Below, one piece after another: positions 7,192 through 12,914 of a DNA stretch of 18,665 nucleotides. Numbering within the stretch: the first letter of the stretch is position 1; each line of letters opens with the position of its first letter. The DNA comes from JBPCNH01 sp051001455. GTDB lineage: Bacteria > Actinomycetota > CADDZG01 > WHSQ01. The position numbers and the translations under genes were made by a program. The DNA lies in the NCBI GenBank assembly GCA_051001455.1, contig JBPCNH010000008.1, positions 1 through 18,665 on the forward strand. Direction: 5' to 3'. A model generated the notes under the pieces. The model did no database searches and was not told the origin of the DNA. It saw only the letters and a list, made by a program, of their open reading frames with translations.

Positions 7192-7197
7192 ATTATC
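7192..7197 (-). promoter_or_regulatory. -10 element for a leaderless patatin gene
   Basis: GATAAT on the reverse strand is separated by six bases (CCTTCT) from the ATG at 7185, placing the transcription start at or next to the start codon. This favours that ATG over the GTG 18 nt upstream. Confidence 0.5.
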
Positions 7198-7258
7198 GGA
7201 CACATCGGCTGTCTAACTGAGTTATCCGGCCATATCCACTAAAACGGGGTTGCGCGAG

Positions 7259-7759
7259 CTAACCCCCGGCCTTCTTGCGGGCGCTCGCCGCCTTCTTGGT
7301 AGCGGTCTTGGCGGCTTTCGACGTGCTTGCCGAGGCCTTCTTCCGAGCGGCAGCGGAGCGACTACGAGCGTTCTTCACGGCCTTGCCGCTTTCCTTGCGC
7401 GCCACGGCCGTTCCGCTCTTGGCCGCCTTCTTGGTCGCGTCCGCCGCCTTGCGAGCGTTGCGCTGGACCTTCTTCATCTCCTTAGAACCTGTAACGGTCT
7501 TGGCGTTCTTGCGGGCGGTCTTGCCGGCGGTCTTGACCAGTGCCACGCCGGCCGAAGCGGCGATCTTGACGGCCGCTTGAGCTACCTTGGCCTGCTTCTT
7601 GGCCGTCTTAGCATCCCGTGTCTTAGCGACCTCCTTGGCCGTCTTGCTCGCGGTCTTCACCGCTTTCTTGCCGACATCCTGCAACCCTTTCGCCAGGACG
7701 CCTACCTGCTTCTTCGCCTCGGCGGCCTGCTTCGCTGCCGCTTTCCTGCCTCGCGCCAT
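7259..7759 (-). CDS. Lysine/alanine-rich histone H1-like protein
   Basis: A 166-residue, very basic protein made almost wholly of lysine, alanine, arginine, serine and threonine, with repeats such as AKTAKK, KKAAKSG and SAAARKKA. It resembles the C-terminal tail of eukaryotic histone H1 and bacterial H1-like or HupB-tail nucleoid proteins. It has no folded domain and probably binds and compacts DNA non-specifically. Start: ATG at 7759 opens MARGRKAAAK, with AGGAGAGG upstream at slightly long spacing; the 14 residues encoded further upstream are not protein-like. It follows the ParA operon on the same strand and may have its own promoter. Long open frames antisense to it are artefacts of its repetitive codons. 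Confidence 0.8.
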   Translation of the reverse strand: MARGRKAAAKQAAEAKKQVGVLAKGLQDVGKKAVKTASKTAKEVAKTRDAKTAKKQAKVAQAAVKIAASAGVALVKTAGKTARKNAKTVTGSKEMKKVQRNARKAADATKKAAKSGTAVARKESGKAVKNARSRSAAARKKASASTSKAAKTATKKAASARKKAGG

Positions 7760-7816
7760 AAGGGAACTCCCTCTCCTTGCTCGACATCTCGCCCCGCACA
7801 TGCAGCGGGTTCTTTC

Positions 7817-7822
7817 ACCCTA
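7817..7822 (-). promoter_or_regulatory. Candidate -10 element for the histone-like gene
   Basis: TAGGGT on the reverse strand lies about 58 nt before the ATG at 7759. It sits between the inverted repeat arms 7805-7810 (GCGGGT) and 7822-7827 (ACCCGC), which could be an operator or a weak terminator of the ParA operon. The evidence is motif and position only. Confidence 0.25.
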
Positions 7823-7840
7823 CCCGCCGGCAGCGCTTGC

Positions 7841-8083
7841 CTACCTGCCCAGATGGATCCGCATCCATGTCCGTTCCCCGCACGCGGGACAACGCAGCCA
7901 TGAGCTGTGATAGCGCAGCAGCGGCAGATGGAAATGGATGGGGAACATCAGGGCGGCCAGCTCGACGTAAGACACCCTCGTTTCCTCCCTGCAGGCCGAG
8001 CACTCGACGGTGCACGAGAACGCCGATCTCTCGGTCGCGCTGTAGAGCGCATACCTGCCCTTGGAGTGGTCCTCTTCTTTCAT
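7841..8083 (-). CDS. Small zinc-ribbon protein
   Basis: An 80-residue protein with two CxxC knuckles: CSAC (28-31) and CPAC (65-68), plus an extra C24. This is the layout of a zinc ribbon with a 33-residue insert rich in aromatic and hydrophobic residues. The precise role is unknown. The ATG overlaps the parA stop by 4 nt (ATGA) and AGGGAGG lies just upstream inside parA, so it is translationally coupled. As the third gene after a DUF5319 protein, which has its own CPDC, and ParA, it may act with them in chromosome or cell-cycle functions. That link is inferred from the operon only. Confidence 0.75.
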   Translation of the reverse strand: MKEEDHSKGRYALYSATERSAFSCTVECSACREETRVSYVELAALMFPIHFHLPLLRYHSSWLRCPACGERTWMRIHLGR

Positions 8084-8835
8084 CCGCCTCCCTCTTCGAT
8101 CGCTCGAGCTATCGCCCGGTACGCCTCTGCACCCGGGTGTCCGGGAGCGAAGCTCAAGATGGATCTTCCTGCTTGAGCAGCCTCGGCGAAACGGATGGAC
8201 TTCCGAACCGGCGGTTCGAAGACCGCCACCCCGTAGCGCTCACCGACGTCGTTCAGCACTTGCTGGGCGTGACGAGAACGCCCGTCATACAACGTGGGGA
8301 TCACTCCGGTCACCTTGAGATCCGGATTCGTGAAGTGACGGATGTCTCCGAGCGTTTCGAGGAGTTGGCCGACCCCCCGATGCGACAGCGCTTCGCACTG
8401 GAGCGGGATCACGACCTCGTTGGCGGCGGTCAGGCTGTTGATCGTCAGGATCCCTAGAGAAGGTGGGCAGTCGATCAGGATGTGGGTGTAGCGCCCCTCG
8501 ACGTCTCGCAGGGCCCGTTGCAGGGCGTACTCGCGCCCGGTCTTAGCGAGGAGGACCGCCTCGGCCCCGGCCAGATCGATATTCGACGGTACGAGATCGA
8601 CTTCTCTGGCCAGGATGACCTTCTCCAGTGGCAGCCGCCGCACGAGGACGTCGTTGACGGTCTCCTCGAGCGAGTCGGGATCTACCCCCAGCGAATACGT
8701 CAGGGCGCCCTGCGGGTCCATGTCGACCACGAGCACGTCGTGTCCCGCCTCGGACAGTGCGGCCGCTAGAGACAGCGTGCTCGTCGTCTTCGCCACTCCG
8801 CCCTTCTGGTTCGCGACGGCGATGATGCGAGACAT
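8080..8835 (-). CDS. parA: ParA/Soj family ATPase
   Basis: ParA ATPases move or position cargo such as chromosome origins, plasmids or protein clusters by binding DNA in the ATP state. The 251-residue protein has the deviant Walker A KGGVAKTT (11-18) with the signature lysine, Walker A' DMDPQG (38-43) and Walker B ILIDCPPS (119-126). It lacks an N-terminal helix-turn-helix, so it is a small Soj-like form. The frame is open further upstream, but the ATG at 8835 overlaps the stop of the DUF5319 gene as TGATG and opens MSRIIAVANQKGG, the normal family start. No parB follows; a zinc-ribbon gene does. It may be an orphan ParA with another cargo, or parB lies elsewhere. Confidence 0.9.
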   Translation of the reverse strand: MSRIIAVANQKGGVAKTTSTLSLAAALSEAGHDVLVVDMDPQGALTYSLGVDPDSLEETVNDVLVRRLPLEKVILAREVDLVPSNIDLAGAEAVLLAKTGREYALQRALRDVEGRYTHILIDCPPSLGILTINSLTAANEVVIPLQCEALSHRGVGQLLETLGDIRHFTNPDLKVTGVIPTLYDGRSRHAQQVLNDVGERYGVAVFEPPVRKSIRFAEAAQAGRSILSFAPGHPGAEAYRAIARAIEEGGG

Positions 8836-9293
8836 CAGCTGGGGTCCTCGGCCGCCCCGGCAGAAGGATGATCGAAACCGGCCGTGGCCAAGATCGCCTT
8901 CAGGTCTCCTTCCGAGAATCCCCGGTCGGCCAGAGCTTTCGCCAGAGCGGCGGCGATCTCCACCATCTCTTCCTGCTCGTAGGACTCGTAGCCGTCGAGG
9001 AAGCCACGTGAGTAGTCCCACCCCACGTACTCATCCGGGTTCGGATCGAAGGCGGGCTCATGGATCGGCGATTCGCCTTGGGCAAGCAACTCCTGGAGAT
9101 TGCCGGTGAGGAGATCCCACGCGAGGTAATGGTCCTCGTTGCAGTCCGGGCAGAAGAAGACGACTCCCTTTATCCCGCGCGGCTCGAGCAACGCCTTCAA
9201 GGTCTGGACGTCATCGAGATCCTGCTTGAGCGCCTCGACCTCTTCTTCGCCTAACGGAACGGGCTCTTCGAACGGATCGATCTCATCTGGCAT
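8835..9293 (-). CDS. DUF5319 family protein
   Basis: The 152-residue protein matches, from memory, actinobacterial DUF5319 proteins such as Mycobacterium Rv3412. Shared features are a GIKGVV strand, CPDC with nearby DHY (48-56), a WDLL..NL helix, IHEPAFDPNPDEYV (77-90) and WDYSRG (92-97). The two cysteines and histidines H55 and H78 could bind a metal. The function of the family is not established. It is first in a three-gene operon, its stop overlapping parA as TGATG. The ATG at 9293 has no Shine-Dalgarno, but TACGAT ends 6 nt upstream, suggesting leaderless transcription. The family is one of the better indications that this is an actinobacterium. Confidence 0.85.
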   Translation of the reverse strand: MPDEIDPFEEPVPLGEEEVEALKQDLDDVQTLKALLEPRGIKGVVFFCPDCNEDHYLAWDLLTGNLQELLAQGESPIHEPAFDPNPDEYVGWDYSRGFLDGYESYEQEEMVEIAAALAKALADRGFSEGDLKAILATAGFDHPSAGAAEDPS

Positions 9294-9299
9294 GAGGTC

Positions 9300-9305
9300 A
9301 TCGTA
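9300..9305 (-). promoter_or_regulatory. -10 element for the leaderless DUF5319-parA operon
   Basis: TACGAT on the reverse strand, then GACCTC, then the ATG at 9293. The 6-nt gap puts the transcription start on the start codon. No -35 of quality was seen. Confidence 0.45.
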
Positions 9306-9335
9306 AAGGGACGAGGTAACTCGGTGATCAGGCGT

Positions 9336-10106
9336 CTAGAAATTGCCCAGATAGGCGTCCACTATCGGCTCGCCGACGAGAACGGCCACGATGGTCCCAA
9401 GGGCCAGGAAAGGACCGAAGGGAACCGCCGTTTTCCTGTCGCCCCCCTTGGCCATGAGGATGACGATGCCGATGACACCGCCGGCGAAGAAAGCGAAGAA
9501 CATGCCCGCAAGAACCAACCCCGGGGCGTCCAGGTAACCGAGGAACGTTCCGAGGACGAAAGCTAGTTTCACGTCGCCTCCGCCCATACCGGCCGGAACT
9601 ATCAATGCCACCACGAAGAAGAAGCCGCCGAAGATGAGTGCACCGACTAGAGCTCCGAACAAACGGCTCGGTTCACCGTCCACAAGAGCGATCGCGGCCA
9701 GGACGATCCAACCTCCGACGAAAGCCGGAAGCACAACTCGGTTCGGCAACAACCTGTGCTCGAGATCGATAACCGTAAGCACGACCAACACCCAGAAGAA
9801 CGCCGCATACGCGAGGAGTTCTAGTGAATATCCGAACCGCTCTGCTGCCGAAGCGAACAAAAGAGCCATCCCGAGTTCGATCAACGGGTAGCGCGGCGAG
9901 ATCGGCTGTTCGCAGCCCGGGCACCGCCCCCGAAGGATCAGCCAACTCAAGACGGGGATGTTCTCGACGGCTCTGATGGTCCGCCCGCAATTCGGACACT
10001 CGCTGCGGCCGGTGACTATCGAGCGACGCCGGGGTATCCGGTGAGCCGCAACCGTTGCGAAGCTTCCGAAGATAAGCCCAAGTACGGCCGCGGCCGCGAT
10101 CAGCAA
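9336..10106 (-). CDS. pilD: Type 4 prepilin peptidase (A24 family)
   Basis: Prepilin peptidase is a polytopic membrane aspartic protease that cleaves type 4 pilin-like leader peptides and often N-methylates the new end. The 256-residue protein has the zinc-binding CPNC (37-40) and CPGC (62-65) of the methylation domain, and catalytic D114 (VIDLEHRLLPN) and D178 (GMGGGDVKL). About eight hydrophobic helices are visible. The start is TTG at 10106, 4 nt after the response-regulator stop, with only a weak ribosome site, so coupling is likely. No pilin or assembly ATPase is in the window. It could serve pili, Tad-like fimbriae or a competence pilus. Confidence 0.9.
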   Translation of the reverse strand: MLIAAAAVLGLIFGSFATVAAHRIPRRRSIVTGRSECPNCGRTIRAVENIPVLSWLILRGRCPGCEQPISPRYPLIELGMALLFASAAERFGYSLELLAYAAFFWVLVVLTVIDLEHRLLPNRVVLPAFVGGWIVLAAIALVDGEPSRLFGALVGALIFGGFFFVVALIVPAGMGGGDVKLAFVLGTFLGYLDAPGLVLAGMFFAFFAGGVIGIVILMAKGGDRKTAVPFGPFLALGTIVAVLVGEPIVDAYLGNF

Positions 10107-10110
10107 AAAG

Positions 10111-10488
10111 CTACTCGCTGTCCGCGTCGCCTATTTGGGAACGGATGCGCCCGATCAAGGTATCGGCTTCGAAGGGTTTCATGACAACGTTGTCGGGACC
10201 GATCTCGTCATCGAACATCTGATGCGCGTCGGGTTTACCGGTTACAACGATGATCGGTATGCCCGCCGTTGAGGGATGCTCTTTCATCTCGTCGAGCATG
10301 CGGCCTCCGGACACGTCCGGCATCATGAGGTCGAGCAGGATCAGATCGGGTTTGCGGAACTCGGCCTTCGCCAATCCTTCGAGTCCGTCTCGAGCTTCCA
10401 TCACGTCGTAGCCCTCTGCCTCAAGGATGAACTTCTCGAGATCGCGAACCGCTTCTTCGTCTTCGACTATCAGAATCATCTTAGCCAT
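10111..10488 (-). CDS. Single-domain response regulator (CheY-like)
   Basis: A stand-alone receiver domain of 125 residues with no output domain. It has the acidic pocket D10/E11, the phosphoacceptor D53 in LLDLMMPD, T83 in VVTG and K104 in MKPF. It would act by binding a partner protein when phosphorylated. It lies immediately before the prepilin peptidase gene (4-nt gap), which hints at a role in pilus control, though this is inferred. The ATG at 10488 has no Shine-Dalgarno; TACCTT ends 6 nt upstream, indicating leaderless transcription. It is divergent from a FlgM-like gene 49 bp away. No histidine kinase is in the window. Confidence 0.9.
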   Translation of the reverse strand: MAKMILIVEDEEAVRDLEKFILEAEGYDVMEARDGLEGLAKAEFRKPDLILLDLMMPDVSGGRMLDEMKEHPSTAGIPIIVVTGKPDAHQMFDDEIGPDNVVMKPFEADTLIGRIRSQIGDADSE

Positions 10489-10537
10489 GGCGAAAAGGTA
10501 TCAATTATTGAGGCATGTATGCCGATACCTCTACTAG
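10489..10537. promoter_or_regulatory. Mirror-symmetric divergent promoter region
   Basis: AGGTATC at 10496-10502 and its reverse complement GATACCT at 10524-10530 form an inverted repeat with a 21-nt spacer. Each arm ends exactly 7 nt from the start codon it faces: the response regulator ATG at 10488 and the FlgM-like ATG at 10538. The arms hold the -10-like TACCTT (leftward) and TACCTC (rightward), so both transcripts are probably leaderless. The AT-rich centre (CAATTATTG) may bind a regulator. Confidence 0.45.
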
Positions 10538-10726
10538 ATGGATCATTCCCGAGCTCCGGAGCAACCCTCGACCACGGAGCCGTCCCCCTTCCATTGCGAT
10601 ACGGAAGCCCTCGGCGATCGCATCCGGCGGGGTGAGTACACCGTGGATCCGGAGTTGGTGGCCCAGGCTTTCATCGACTGGCACCGGATCGATCCCGTCC
10701 GCCCCGCGGATCAAGCCGAGCTCTGA
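10538..10726 (+). CDS. FlgM-like small protein (putative anti-sigma factor)
   Basis: A 62-residue protein whose C-terminal part (ALGDRIRRGEYTVDPELVAQAF, 24-45) follows the helix pattern of anti-sigma-28 factor FlgM, in which a G-x-Y-x-V-D segment precedes the sigma-binding helix. Codon use is strongly biased to GC third positions, so it is a real gene. There is no Shine-Dalgarno; a GATACCT element ends 7 nt before the ATG. It is divergent from a CheY-like regulator and convergent with the FolP2-like gene, its TGA abutting that gene's stop as TGATCA. No flagellar genes are in the window, so it may control another alternative sigma factor. The FlgM assignment rests on a short motif. Confidence 0.6.
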   Translation: MDHSRAPEQPSTTEPSPFHCDTEALGDRIRRGEYTVDPELVAQAFIDWHRIDPVRPADQAEL

Positions 10727-10729
10727 TCA
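10724..10729. other. Abutting convergent stop codons (TGATCA)
   Basis: The TGA of the FlgM-like gene (10724-10726) directly meets the reverse-strand TGA of the FolP2-like gene (10729-10727), forming the palindrome TGATCA. There is no intergenic space, so any terminator must lie in the opposite coding region. Confidence 0.8.
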
Positions 10730-11584
10730 GTCCCATAACCCTCTGACGGCGCGAGAGGGAGAACGGGTCCCGAGGACGGCCTCCACCGTGCGGACGACGC
10801 GTCCGGTGGCGAGCACGTCGTGGGTCCGGATGATCTTGGCGCCGGCTTCGGTCGCAAGCGCCGCTACGGCTAGAGAACCTTCGAGCCGTTCTTGCGGCGG
10901 CAGATCCAGTGTCTCCCCCACGATGTCTTTGCGCGACGCGGCTACGAGCAGCGGTCGTCCCTCCGCCACTAGCTCACCGATGCGACGGACTAGCTCCAGC
11001 GAGTGATAGGTCGTCTTACCGAAATCGAGACCCGGATCGAGGACGATGGCGTCGTCCCCTACCCCTCCCTCGATCGCGGTAAGGGTCAACCGCCGCAGGT
11101 CTGCTCCCACCTCCGCGACCACGTCACGGTAGCGGGGATGCCGCGGTCGGCCGCGCAACTGACCGCCGTTGTGCATCACGACGAGACCGGCTTTCGTGGC
11201 TGCGCACGCCGCCAGGAGGTCATGATCCTCGAACGCAGTGACGTCGTTGATGATGGCGGCACCTGCTTCCATGGCGCGCCGGGCCACAACGGGATCGCCC
11301 GTCTCGACCGACAGGGGGACCTCGACCCTGCGGGCGATCTCCTCTACCAGAGGGAGAAGCCTCGCCTCCTCCTCGGCGCGAGCGACCGGTTCGCCGGGAC
11401 CAGCCTTCACCGCACCGAGATCGAGCAGGTCCGCCCCTTGCTCCACGAGATGCACGGCGTACGCCACCGAGTCGGACAGATCCATCCGGCCTCCGTCGTA
11501 GAAGGAGTCGGGGGTCCGGTTGACTATCCCCATGATCAAGCAGTGGTCGAGGATCAGTTCCCCGCGCGCGTGGCGCCAGATCAT
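10727..11584 (-). CDS. folP2: FolP2-like dihydropteroate synthase paralogue
   Basis: Dihydropteroate synthase joins para-aminobenzoate to a pterin pyrophosphate in folate synthesis. This 285-residue TIM-barrel protein has MGIVNRTPDSFYDGG (18-32) and ends with SRAVRGL, like mycobacterial FolP2. The canonical loop with STRPG is instead DLGAVKAGPGE (55-65), and the usual SVDT is SVET (92-95). These are FolP2 features, and mycobacterial FolP2 has been reported not to replace a true synthase. Its reaction is therefore open. The start is ATG at 11584, overlapping the EamA stop by 4 nt (ATGA); the frame is open further upstream but that part lies within the EamA gene. It is convergent with the FlgM-like gene. 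Confidence 0.85.
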   Translation of the reverse strand: MIWRHARGELILDHCLIMGIVNRTPDSFYDGGRMDLSDSVAYAVHLVEQGADLLDLGAVKAGPGEPVARAEEEARLLPLVEEIARRVEVPLSVETGDPVVARRAMEAGAAIINDVTAFEDHDLLAACAATKAGLVVMHNGGQLRGRPRHPRYRDVVAEVGADLRRLTLTAIEGGVGDDAIVLDPGLDFGKTTYHSLELVRRIGELVAEGRPLLVAASRKDIVGETLDLPPQERLEGSLAVAALATEAGAKIIRTHDVLATGRVVRTVEAVLGTRSPSRAVRGLWD

Positions 11585-12495
11585 TCGACGACGATCGCGG
11601 GCTGACGGCGCTCCGTGGATACGACGTAGATCCCGGCAAGGATCGCTGCGCCTCCAGGATAGACCAGCCAAGACGGAGCCTCCGAGAAGAGGAGGTACGC
11701 GAGCGCGATAGCGATGATCGGCTCTGCCATGATCGTGACGGACACGGTGGTCGCGTCGATATCCGACAGCACCAGGTTGATGATCGTGTGCCCGAGTAAC
11801 TGCGGTCCCACGATCAATCCGGCGATCGCCCACCACGTCGAGGCCGGATAGCCGGCCAACTCCACCCCTATCACGACGCAGACCGCCAGCAATAGAGCTG
11901 CGGCAACGCCGTAGGCGATCACGGCGTACTGAAGGATGCCGACGTCACGACGGGCAACCTGCCCGGCGAGGAAGTACCACCCCGCTGTTGCACCGCCGAT
12001 CAAGGCCAGGATGTTGCCGGCATGGGAAGAACCTCCGAAATCGGTCCCACTGATCAGGACCGCGCCCAGCATCGCTCCACCGATCCCCACCCATGCGATC
12101 GTGGGGAGACGCTCTGCAAGGAGGTAACGAGCTGCTATAGCGATGAAGATCGGAGCGGTCGAGACCAACAACACCGACGCGGCGATCGAAGTCATATCGA
12201 TCGACGTGATCCATGTGGCGAAGTGGATGGCTAGGAAGAAACCCGCCCACGCCGGCATCTTCATGACCGAAGGACCGAGTTTCCTGAGGCCGCGGCCCGC
12301 GAAGGGAAGGAGAACGGCCGCTCCTACGGAGCAACGCCAGAACGAGATGGCCAGCGGATGCGCCTCGGTCGCGTACCGGATGAGGATCGCGGAGATGGAT
12401 GCAGCGAGCGTCCCGAGTATCAGCAGAGCCCAGGTCGCCCAGGGAGGCAGATCGCGAGCCTTCGGCGAAGAGGAAAGCGGTCGCGCGGTGGTCAT
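11581..12495 (-). CDS. EamA family (DMT) transporter
   Basis: A 304-residue inner-membrane protein with about ten hydrophobic helices in two homologous EamA halves, roughly residues 18-145 and 162-295. Helix boundaries carry family-like patches such as SFWRCSVGAAVLL (51-63) and the AEP patch in the second half. DMT exporters move amino acids, nucleobases or other metabolites; the substrate cannot be read here. It overlaps the FolP2-like gene by 4 nt, so the two are made together. The ATG at 12495 has no clear Shine-Dalgarno, and TAGGGT lies 8 nt upstream. It is divergent from the Nudix gene, with 20 bp between start codons. Confidence 0.88.
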   Translation of the reverse strand: MTTARPLSSSPKARDLPPWATWALLILGTLAASISAILIRYATEAHPLAISFWRCSVGAAVLLPFAGRGLRKLGPSVMKMPAWAGFFLAIHFATWITSIDMTSIAASVLLVSTAPIFIAIAARYLLAERLPTIAWVGIGGAMLGAVLISGTDFGGSSHAGNILALIGGATAGWYFLAGQVARRDVGILQYAVIAYGVAAALLLAVCVVIGVELAGYPASTWWAIAGLIVGPQLLGHTIINLVLSDIDATTVSVTIMAEPIIAIALAYLLFSEAPSWLVYPGGAAILAGIYVVSTERRQPAIVVE

Positions 12496-12515
12496 GGTCG
12501 CTTACCCTACGGGCC
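12496..12515. promoter_or_regulatory. Shared symmetric -10 for EamA and Nudix genes
   Basis: Only 20 bp separate the two start codons. TACCCT at 12503-12508 reads rightward and ends 7 nt before the Nudix GTG. The overlapping TAGGGT (12509-12504) reads leftward and ends 8 nt before the EamA ATG. Both fit TANNNT, so one near-palindromic element may serve both leaderless transcripts. Any upstream elements would lie inside the opposite gene. Confidence 0.5.
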
Positions 12516-12914
12516 GTGAACCCGGAACGACCCCACATCGCCGTCGGAGCGGTGGTCGTCAAAGACGGCGCGCTTCTGATGGTGCGGCGCGCCCGGGCGC
12601 CCGCGCAGGGCCTATGGTCGCTCCCCGGCGGGCGGCTGGAGAACAACGAGCTGCTGACCGACTGCGTCGCCCGCGAAGTGGCAGAAGAAACGGGTCTCGA
12701 GGTTCAGGTGGGTGACCTGCTCGGCATCTTCGAGGTGCCTGGGGACCCGCACTACGTCATCCTGGACTTCGTTGCCGTCCCCTCCGGAGACACGGAACCG
12801 GTGGCCGGTACGGATGCGACCGAGGCTCGCTGGGTGCCGCTCGAAGAAGTCGCGCACCTCCCCTGCACCCCGCGTTTCGTCGAAACCATGAAGGCGTGGA
12901 AGGTCCTCCCCTAG
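12516..12914 (+). CDS. Nudix hydrolase
   Basis: A 132-residue Nudix domain protein, which hydrolyses nucleoside-diphosphate-linked compounds in the cytosol. The Nudix box is complete: G39-x5-E45-x7-R53-E54-V-A-E57-E58-T-G60-L61 (GGRLENNELL to REVAEETGL). Substrate cannot be read from the sequence; NTP clean-up, ADP-ribose and dihydroneopterin triphosphate are options, the last being interesting beside a FolP2-like gene. The start is GTG at 12516, chosen because the family N-terminus (HIAVGAVVV) follows and TACCCT precedes it; the upstream frame lies in antisense of EamA. Its TAG overlaps the kinase stop in the tetramer CTAG. Confidence 0.9.
   Translation: MNPERPHIAVGAVVVKDGALLMVRRARAPAQGLWSLPGGRLENNELLTDCVAREVAEETGLEVQVGDLLGIFEVPGDPHYVILDFVAVPSGDTEPVAGTDATEARWVPLEEVAHLPCTPRFVETMKAWKVLP
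12911..12914. other. Overlapping convergent stop codons (CTAG)
   Basis: The Nudix TAG (12912-12914) and the reverse-strand kinase TAG (12913-12911) share the tetramer CTAG, so the two genes overlap by 4 nt tail to tail. Confidence 0.85.

Noticed and set aside
7250..7903. Long hydrophobic-looking plus-strand frames
   Set aside because: Antisense of the Lys/Ala-rich histone-like gene; lysine codons read backwards give Leu/Phe-rich runs.
8836..9021. N-terminal extension of ParA
   Set aside because: It lies inside the DUF5319 gene in another frame, is arginine-rich, and the TGATG-overlapping ATG gives the normal family start.
11585..11836. N-terminal extension of the FolP2-like protein
   Set aside because: It runs through the EamA gene out of frame and is Arg/His-rich; the ATGA overlap gives a proper start.
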